NCBI GenBank assembly: GCA_002365025.1
Contig: DEYX01000091.1
Span: 1-8,410, forward strand
Direction: 5' to 3'
DNA: 8,410 bases
Origin: Hungatella sp. UBA3147
GTDB taxonomy: Bacteria > Bacillota > Clostridia > Lachnospirales > Lachnospiraceae
Made by a program: the position numbers and the translations under genes. Shown piece after piece: positions 1-6,600 of this stretch. The notes below the pieces were generated by a model. It ran no database searches. It had not been told where the DNA came from and saw only the letters and a program-made list of their open reading frames with translations. Every line of letters starts with the position of its first letter. The first letter of the stretch is position 1.

Positions 1-1251
1 CTTATCCGCCAGCTCCACCAAACGCTCTTCAAATGCCCGAAACATATCCGGAATCAATCCATCCGGAAATACACCTTCTCTCACATCCCAGTCGGCCTGA
101 AGACCATATGCTCCATCCATTACCTGGCAGTCAATAAAAACCTGTGGTGTCTGGCTGATACCATTCCCGTGGAATTCTCCCTTAAGCTTCTTATCAGAAA
201 TTCCGATAGCACTTGTAAATACAATTGGCATAAGTGCCTGTTCTCTTCCTCTTGTTCTGGCAATCTCTCTGATAACCTCAACACCGTTAAAAAGCCGGTG
301 ATCCAGATCTTCAAACAACTGCCTGGATATTATTTTCGCCTTATGAACAAAAATATCCGTCTCTTTCATTGTGACTTCCAATAGGCTCACTGACGTAAAA
401 TCACCAACGATTTCTCCTACTTCCGGATGAAGCGGCTCCCTGTTTAAAACAGTAAGATTCAGGCAAAACTCCGAAGTCCGGCTCCAGCGTTCTAAGACTT
501 GTGCATATACTGTTAAAACTGCTGCTGTTGCCGTTATACCGAAGTGTCTGGCATTTTCTTTAAACATTGTCCATCTTTCATTATCCAGTTCCAGAAAATA
601 CCGGGTGAACCGGGGCTTTGTCATATCCATAGATCTGCCTGGCGGAAGCCCCGGTGCTCCTGGCAAAGTATCAATCCGGCTCCGCCAATACTCCCGGTCC
701 CTCGTATAACGCTCTGTTGATTTTAATTTCTTTTCGGCTATCAGATAATCCCTGAATGACACATTGACTTCCGGCAGCTGCTGTTCCGGACTAAAATAGA
801 GTGTTTCAAACTCTGCCAGCAACATCCAGATACTTTTCCAGTCGGCAATTAAGAATTCCATTGAAAAATGCAGGATAGCTCCAGTATTTAAATGGCTGAC
901 CGCAATACCAAACATTGGCCAGTTCCCCAACTCATATTTGGCATTCCCCATCTGATCCCTTAACTCTGATAATCGTTCTTCCGGCTCATCAGCCCCATAT
1001 AATTCATGTTCCTGTACCCGAAACTCTTTTACGGCTGGTAACACCTGTTGAATTCCATTTTCAAATACCACCGCCCGCAGCATTTCATGCCGGACAATCA
1101 GCTGATTCCAGACATCCTGCACTTTCCCGGCGTCTAACTTCTCATAGCCTAATTCCATATAAACATGGCAGGCAACGCCGCCATACTCAAAGGTATCCTT
1201 TCTTCCTAAGGCATATGCCGCCTGCACATCAGTCAATGGAAACGGTTTATA
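1..1251 (-). other. Cy (heterocyclization) domain of the downstream NRPS, nearly complete
   Basis: Spans residues about 73 to 489 of the downstream NRPS. Cy core motifs appear in the expected order, including PIVFTS, SQTPQV and the D-13-residues-WD signature. T418 and D446, the presumed cyclodehydration pair, are present. The signature DxxxxDxxS is E204-D209-S212, a deviation at its first position. The domain condenses a Cys, Ser or Thr with the incoming chain and cyclizes it. Which amino acid cannot be known because the partner A domain is off-window. Confidence 0.92.
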
Positions 1252-1467
1252 TTGGTCTTCCGGGGCTGCCGTTATGCAAACTCCGGAATCATGTTCCCCT
1301 AAATATTGGATGATAGATTCTTTGTTCGCTTTTAGCAGCTCCATATCTTCCTGGGTCAGTTTTCCCTTTGGGGTTCTGTATTTTAACTTCCCGGCTTCAA
1401 CAAACAAAGTAATCCCCCTGTCTGTAAATGATCCTAAAATCTTCATGGTTTTTTCTGCTGTCCTCAT
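1..1467 (-). CDS. NRPS with N-terminal TubC docking domain and heterocyclization (Cy) domain, C-terminal part missing
   Basis: The frame is open from ATG at 1467 to the left edge (489 residues, no stop), so the gene is cut by the window. Residues about 7-60 form a TubC-type docking domain (RGITLFVEAGKLKYRTPKG, then a helical LLKANKESIIQYL stretch), which in this family receives the chain from an upstream NRPS. A Cy domain follows from about residue 73: FPLTDVQAAYALGR (76-89), RHEML (126-130), LPGAPGLP (268-275), GDFT (355-358), PIVFTS (414-419), SQTPQV (438-443) and D446 followed after 13 residues by W460-D461. There is no HHxxxDG, so it is not an ordinary condensation domain. T418 and D446 match the Thr/Asp pair implicated in cyclodehydration. 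The DxxxxDxxS motif reads E204-D209-S212, with Glu at the first Asp. It overlaps the upstream reductase gene by 4 nt (ATGA) and has a GGAGG site 6 nt before ATG. An A and PCP domain presumably follow off-window. Confidence 0.95.
   Translation of the reverse strand, partial: MRTAEKTMKILGSFTDRGITLFVEAGKLKYRTPKGKLTQEDMELLKANKESIIQYLGEHDSGVCITAAPEDQYKPFPLTDVQAAYALGRKDTFEYGGVACHVYMELGYEKLDAGKVQDVWNQLIVRHEMLRAVVFENGIQQVLPAVKEFRVQEHELYGADEPEERLSELRDQMGNAKYELGNWPMFGIAVSHLNTGAILHFSMEFLIADWKSIWMLLAEFETLYFSPEQQLPEVNVSFRDYLIAEKKLKSTERYTRDREYWRSRIDTLPGAPGLPPGRSMDMTKPRFTRYFLELDNERWTMFKENARHFGITATAAVLTVYAQVLERWSRTSEFCLNLTVLNREPLHPEVGEIVGDFTSVSLLEVTMKETDIFVHKAKIISRQLFEDLDHRLFNGVEVIREIARTRGREQALMPIVFTSAIGISDKKLKGEFHGNGISQTPQVFIDCQVMDGAYGLQADWDVREGVFPDGLIPDMFRAFEERLVELADK
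1288..1449 (-). other. TubC-type N-terminal docking domain (residues about 7-60)
   Basis: A roughly 54-residue module sits at the extreme N-terminus, before the Cy domain. Its pattern of G-I-x-L-F-V-E-x-G-K-L-K-Y-R-T-P-K-G followed by L-T and a charged helix resembles the TubC N-terminal docking family. In known systems this domain binds the C-terminal tail of the preceding synthetase. Here the preceding synthetase in the operon is the NRPS ending at 3642, so that pairing is inferred. Confidence 0.85.
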
Positions 1468-2555
1468 ATTAATCCTCCATTAGCTTCCAAAATCAATTGT
1501 TCCAATGTATCGGTCAGTGCCATCTTCACAGGCTTTTTGTCCATTATCTCCGCATACCCCAGCGCCTTCGTCATCTCATTCCATTGCCTGGAACAAATCA
1601 ATTCCCTTTGTGCCTTTATCCGGAACTTCTTTTTATCTCCGATTCCGTCAGCGGTCTGCAGAAGGTCTTTGCCAACGGCTTCCGGCCATATGTCTGTAAT
1701 AATATTTTTAAAAGTGACATTCTGATATCCACCTAAAATTTGTGCTGTATTTTCATGCATAAAATCTGGTACATCACCGCTTAATCTACCTTTATTGTAT
1801 AATTCTGTTGGGATCTCCAGCCGTGGATTCCAGATAGCCGGACCAAATGTATCCTGCAATGTCAGCCGGCCGCTTTCGTAGACAAATACAATATTATGCA
1901 GCAAATGCATATTATTGTCCGGATCTTTTGGAAAAACTTCATTATGAATTTCCAAACTAATTGGTATCCGGTTTAAAGTTCCAGTCAGCACCTGGAATGG
2001 TCCATTTTTTATATTCTGGGAAAACTCCCACAAGCGGATGTCAGGTAGGGCCTGCATGAGTATATCCATTGCCGGATAAGAGACCTGTGGTGCACATGAC
2101 AGATTAATATACAAAGGGGCACCATGTATTTCATTAAGCTTTTTAGCACTCAAAATAAACGTTTGAACTTCCTTTAAATGCGGATAAACATCTCCTGTCT
2201 GGAAATAAGCTCCCGACTGCATGGCCGCCCGGTAACACACTTCTAAGTCTTTGGGATGAATTGGCTGTTCCTGGATTACGTTAATCCCTTGTTCCAGAAA
2301 ATATGCGGCGATTTCCGTTCCCTTCCCTCCCAGCGCCCTTGTTCTGATAACCACACAAGCAAGGTCTATATCCTCCGGCACAGTTGTAATATCCGTGTAC
2401 AGTTTTGTATGATAGTTCCTAGCTACTTTCCGGGAGCGCTCGCTTCCATTGGACAATATCCCCGCGATCTCAAACCGGTCCTTCATCCGGCTTAACGCTT
2501 CCAGGTAGAATATTCCAAAGGTTGTACCACACACTAATGCACGTATTTTTTTCAT
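1464..2555 (-). CDS. Thiazolinyl imine reductase, Irp3/PchG family (Gfo/Idh/MocA fold)
   Basis: The 363-residue product has about the length of Irp3 and PchG, which use NADPH to reduce a carrier-protein-bound thiazoline to thiazolidine during yersiniabactin and pyochelin synthesis. The N-terminal Rossmann segment ALVCGTTFGIFYLEAL (residues 6-21) matches the family's atypical nucleotide loop (GAKFGEMYLNAF in Irp3 as I recall it). Further matches are SERSRKVA (38-45), DLACVVIRT (64-72), GGKGTEIA (76-83), VIQEQPIHP (93-101), VYPH (123-126) and FGPAIW. Y124 aligns with Irp3 Tyr128. The position of Irp3 His101 is Q97 here, in EQP instead of EHP; these were the two residues proposed as proton donors. 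The gene starts 2 nt after the stop of the saccharopine-dehydrogenase-like gene with GGGGAG 8 nt before ATG, and its TGA overlaps the ATG of the next NRPS. Family assignment is firm; the exact thiazoline reduced is inferred. Confidence 0.9.
   Translation of the reverse strand: MKKIRALVCGTTFGIFYLEALSRMKDRFEIAGILSNGSERSRKVARNYHTKLYTDITTVPEDIDLACVVIRTRALGGKGTEIAAYFLEQGINVIQEQPIHPKDLEVCYRAAMQSGAYFQTGDVYPHLKEVQTFILSAKKLNEIHGAPLYINLSCAPQVSYPAMDILMQALPDIRLWEFSQNIKNGPFQVLTGTLNRIPISLEIHNEVFPKDPDNNMHLLHNIVFVYESGRLTLQDTFGPAIWNPRLEIPTELYNKGRLSGDVPDFMHENTAQILGGYQNVTFKNIITDIWPEAVGKDLLQTADGIGDKKKFRIKAQRELICSRQWNEMTKALGYAEIMDKKPVKMALTDTLEQLILEANGGLI
1474..1478 (-). promoter_or_regulatory. Ribosome binding site for the docking-Cy NRPS
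   Basis: GGAGG on the minus strand lies 6 nt before ATG at 1467. It sits inside the last codons (Asn-Gly-Gly) of the upstream reductase gene, and the two genes share ATGA. This supports the chosen start and translational coupling. Confidence 0.85.
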
Positions 2556-2557
2556 AT

Positions 2558-3631
2558 CTAAATCTCCCCTTCTTCCTGAGTCAGCAGATCTGCTATCGTT
2601 CCCGTTTCAATTCTTATTTCTATTGCCGTTCCAATCTCTTTTAATATATCGAGATAACCGTCCACATCCTGAATCATGCTAAGCTCACTGCCGCCTGTTG
2701 ATCCCCGATATTGATCTGTCAGGAGTACTGCGGCAGCTGCCGCAGTACCAGTTAAATATTCCGGAGACGGAGCTTTCAAGTATAATGTCCGGCTCATCTC
2801 CATATCTCCGCCGATTCCCGCAGCCTGGACTAAAAAACCTGCATATTCATTTCTGCCCAATGTATCAGCATAGGATGCATCGCATAGGCTTTCAATTGCA
2901 CTTTCCTGATTTTTCCCATAAATCTCTCCTGCATTTGACATAAACATATTTGTGCTTTCCCCTTCCAGGGCCATAAACCATTTGCAGCCAGCAGGCTGTA
3001 ATGACCGGCTTACATAATCACATTCCGAGTCATAGTACGGATATAAATAAGATTCCTGGTGAGAAAGAGGAAGAAATTTCCTTTCCGCTTCTCTTTTTCT
3101 CCCAGGGATAGCTCTGCCGTTTCTAAAAATACCGTTTAAATAATCTTCCGAAGCCGTTTTTGAGAATTTACCTAATGCAGAATAATAAACCTCTACTTTA
3201 TCTGCCTGCCGCAACGTTTTTGCCAGATACCGGGGCAGCAAACCGGACAGTCCTGGAATAGCTCCCGCTTTGCAGAGTAAATTTCTATTATTATATTGTT
3301 TAAACAATTCATCCATATGGTTGTCAAATCCCACATCGACATAACAGCTCCCCATACTCAAAACAGCATCTGCGGCTTTTAATGACCGGCCAAAGGTAGG
3401 ACCGGCACAATTTAATATCAAGCGGCAGCCCTTGACAAACTGCCTGACACTATCAAAATCAGTAAAATCCACCCTGGCAAATTCAGTATGCTTCAGTTGA
3501 TGTCGCTCTGCACACATCTCATATCCTGCTTTACTTCGGCCGCCCACTCTGATCATATCTTCCATATGCTCTGTCAATGATTTAACTGCCCACTGTCCTA
3601 CGCTTCCATATCCTCCGATAATCCCAATCAT
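2558..3631 (-). CDS. Saccharopine-dehydrogenase-like NAD(P)-dependent oxidoreductase, candidate second thiazoline reductase
   Basis: The product has 357 residues. It opens with a Rossmann dinucleotide loop, IIGGYGSVG (residues 4-12, GxGxxG), then VGGRS (29-33), where the Arg after the second strand suggests NADP preference. Next come LILNCAGPTFGRSL (71-84), CYVDVG (96-101) and AGAIPGLSGLLPRYLA (122-137), all typical of saccharopine-dehydrogenase-like proteins. A C-terminal TGTAAAAAVLLT helix fits the same family. True saccharopine dehydrogenase acts in lysine metabolism, but here the gene sits between two cysteine-heterocyclizing NRPSs and directly before an Irp3-type reductase, so a redox step on the peptide is far more likely. 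I recall that the enantio-pyochelin reductase PchK differs from PchG and may belong to this group; that needs checking. The ATG is supported by GAGGAG 6 nt upstream, 10 nt after the NRPS stop. The substrate is unknown. Confidence 0.85.
   Translation of the reverse strand: MIGIIGGYGSVGQWAVKSLTEHMEDMIRVGGRSKAGYEMCAERHQLKHTEFARVDFTDFDSVRQFVKGCRLILNCAGPTFGRSLKAADAVLSMGSCYVDVGFDNHMDELFKQYNNRNLLCKAGAIPGLSGLLPRYLAKTLRQADKVEVYYSALGKFSKTASEDYLNGIFRNGRAIPGRKREAERKFLPLSHQESYLYPYYDSECDYVSRSLQPAGCKWFMALEGESTNMFMSNAGEIYGKNQESAIESLCDASYADTLGRNEYAGFLVQAAGIGGDMEMSRTLYLKAPSPEYLTGTAAAAAVLLTDQYRGSTGGSELSMIQDVDGYLDILKEIGTAIEIRIETGTIADLLTQEEGEI
2564..2569 (-). promoter_or_regulatory. Ribosome binding site for the thiazolinyl imine reductase
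   Basis: GGGGAG on the minus strand is 8 nt before ATG at 2555 and lies inside the last sense codons of the preceding gene (Glu-Gly-Glu-Ile). The intergenic gap is only 2 nt, which implies coupling of translation. Confidence 0.8.
2725..2748. repeat. 24-bp perfect palindrome inside the saccharopine-dehydrogenase-like gene
   Basis: The arm GTACTGCGGCAG is followed immediately by its exact reverse complement CTGCCGCAGTAC with no loop. On the coding strand it spans Gly/Thr-Ala(5)-Val near the C-terminus, using the Ala codons GCG GCA GCT GCC GCA in a row. A run of alanine codons is naturally prone to GC-rich dyads, so this may be a by-product of coding, but the perfection over 24 bp is notable. 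Confidence 0.9.
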
Positions 3632-3637
3632 AGCATA

Positions 3638-3643
3638 CTCCTC
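3638..3643 (-). promoter_or_regulatory. Ribosome binding site for the saccharopine-dehydrogenase-like gene
   Basis: GAGGAG on the minus strand is 6 nt before ATG at 3631 and overlaps the TGA stop of the large NRPS (3644-3642). An out-of-frame ATG at 3636 lies only 2 nt from this site and is too close to serve as the start. Ribosomes terminating on the NRPS would be placed directly at this site. Confidence 0.8.
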
Positions 3644-6600
3644 ATTCGCCTAATGCTTCTGACACATGAGCCGCCAGTTTTTCAACCGTGTCAAATTCTA
3701 AAATCTCATCAATACCAACCACATCGAAACCTTCTAAGGTTATTTCATCCAACATACGCATTAAGATAATGGAGTCACCACCAAGACTGTAGAAATCATC
3801 TGTCATGTGAATGTCTTCAGTACCAAATACTTTTTTCCAGATATTCAGCAACGTGTTTTGCATTGGATTTAATACCTTCACCGCTTCGCTGTCATCTCTT
3901 TTTTGAACGTTGGGGACCGGCAATTTACTTCGGTCAATCTTTCCATTGGCTGATAATGGGACACCTTGGATTGGAACAAAAAATTGTGGTATCATGTAAT
4001 CCGGAAGGAATTCTCCAATGGAAGATTTGATAACCTCCACAGCAATCTCATCCTGGTCCGGAACATAATAAGCTGCCAATTGTTTATTCCCTGCTCCCCC
4101 TGTAATAAAAGATACCACCGCTTCTTTGATTCCCTTCACCCGGTTCATGGCATTCTCAATTTCTCCCAATTCAACCCGGTAGCCACGGATTTTAACCTGA
4201 TTATCAGCTCTTCCTAAAAATTCAATATATCCCTCTTTCCGTAAAATCCCCATATCACCGGTTTTATAGATTCTGCCAAGCTTATGATGACAGATAAAAG
4301 CATTTCGGGACTTTTCTTCCTCTTTGCAATACCCCACTGCCACTCCTGCTCCACCAATATATATCTCACCAATTACATCTGCCGGGCATAATTCCAATGC
4401 AAAATTAAGTACATAGATTGTCTGATTCTTCAGCGGCATCCCATATGGTATACTCTTCCATCCCGGATCAACAGCGTTTATGTTGTAATAAATGGACCAG
4501 ATGGAAGCTTCCGTAGCGCCCCCCAAACTCATCATTTTCATTTTTCCGAATACAGCCCTGGCCGTTTCCCATAAATCAACCGGAATCCAGTCGCCGCTTA
4601 GCAAAACCTGCCTTAGCCCAAATTTGTGCGGTTCCTTTCGTTCTGTCAGATGACGGGTCACCATGGAAAAAATCACCGGTACGGAATTCCATATGGTAAC
4701 TTTATAACGATCCAGCAAAGCAGCTATTTCACTGCAGTCTCTTGGATCTTCCACCAGCACCAAACTGGCCCCTTTACAAAATGTTGCAAAGATATCATAT
4801 ACGGACAGGTCAAAGCATACGGAAGATATCCCAATCAGCCGGTCCGATTCATTCAATGCAATTTTATTATTTAAATCAACAATCGTGTTGCAAGCCGCCA
4901 AATGCTGAATCATGACTCCCTTAGGTTTACCGGTACTTCCGGATGTATAGATAATATAGGCTAAAGAATCCGGCAAGGACTTGATTCCAATAGGGGTATC
5001 ATCAAAACGATTTAATTCTCCGGTACTGTATAACTCCCCCGTTAACAGACACCTGCAGCCACTGTCCGCTAATATAAATTCCTGGCGTTCTTTGGGAAAT
5101 CCCGGATCAATTGGGACATAAGCTGCCCCGGTTTTCAGAATTCCTAAAATTGATATAATTGTCTCTGGCCGTCGCTCACCGCTTACTCCTACCCGGATAT
5201 TGGCTCCACAAATCCCTTGTTCACACAGATATCTGGCAACCTGATTCGCTTTCTTTTCTAAGAAACCATATGTATATGTTTCATTTTTATAAAGCAAGGC
5301 AGTCTGATCCGGTACCCGGCCTGCCTGACTCTCGAAAAATGCCTGTAGGGTATCTTGTGCCGCCGGTTCCGTTACTCCATTATATTGATTCCATATTTCT
5401 TCGAGTTCCACTTGGGACGGTATCTCAAATTCTTCCCTGGTCCCCACATTTCTGATTCCCCATATAAAATCTTCAAAGATTGCGGTCATCACCTCTGGCT
5501 CAAATAAATCTTCCACATAATCCCAGGATACATAAAGCTCCTGGTTCATCTCAAGAATCTGATTATCCAGCATAACCTGTGGAGTTTGGGAAACCGCATA
5601 CCTTAATCTTCCGATTTGTTCAAACCAATTTTCAGGTGACTGAAATAAAACGCAGGTAAATACTACCGGCATAATGGCCTTTCCGATACAATTACGTTTT
5701 TTGCTCAACTCTCTGATGATTTCTGTTCCGTCAAAATCAACGTGATCTAAATTATCCAGGATTTCTTTCTGCAGCGCCTTGGCATTTTGCCAAATATCAT
5801 TGCTGTCAATATGAACTTCCAATGGCAGAATCTTAGTAAAATCACCCAGGATCCGCCCTGCATCCGGATGGAAATTCAGCCGTTCAAAAGCTGTCATGTT
5901 TAACAGTAAGTCCTTTTGATTACTCCATTTTGCAAGTACTCTCGCATAAATAGCACACAATAGGGAGGACGCCGAAACCTCATGTTTCTTGGCAATCTCT
6001 TTAAACAGTTTCCACTCTACCTTATAAATGGTGGCAGACTTCCTTTTGATTTTATATTCCTTACACTGGGCCATACTTATTTTTGCAGGCAAACGAGGAA
6101 ACTCCGGAAACTCATCCAAACGTTCAAGCCAATAGGTTTTTGATTGTTCATAGCTTGCCAAATTCCTATGATCAGTCAAAGCACATAAATATTCCCGGTA
6201 AGAATAATTAAGCTCCGGCAGTTGTTTTCCTTTTATCCCATCAGCTAATTCCTTTAAGAATATCCTTAGGCTGTCTCCATCACATATCAACAGATTCATA
6301 CTTCCAAACAGAATGCATTCCTTATTATCATTGTTTTTTAAAACTTCAAAAGTAAACAGCGGCCATACGCTAAAATCATAATTTTTATGTGACAACCGGT
6401 TTCTGATCTGCTCATTTTTTAAGTGAAAATCCGCCATACTTTCAGCCGTGACAACCGTCACATGATATTCTGGCAGATCCCATAATATCTTCTGGTTTCC
6501 TTTTTTAAGAAAGACACTGCAAAGTACTTCATGACGTTCTAATAACTGCCTGATGCTTTTTTCCAAATCTGCCACTTCATAGGGAAAGGTTACTTCAAAA

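Noticed and set aside
120..384. Short open frames on both strands near the left end
   Set aside because: They are shadows of the Cy domain coding frame, which is continuous across this region and contains PIVFTS and SQTPQV.
915..1313. 132-residue plus-strand open frame
   Set aside because: It is wholly antisense to the Cy domain of the downstream NRPS, its protein is low in recognisable structure, and the minus-strand frame carries all the Cy motifs.
1464..3644. Terminators or internal promoters between genes
   Set aside because: The gaps are 10 nt, 2 nt and an overlap. There is no room for a terminator, and no convincing promoter boxes were seen in the flanking coding sequence.
3966..4217. 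83-residue plus-strand open frame
   Set aside because: It is antisense to the C-terminal part of adenylation domain 2 and shows no features of its own.
5159..5455. 98-residue plus-strand open frame
   Set aside because: It lies antisense to the junction of Cy and A2 in the large NRPS with no motif or convincing ribosome site.
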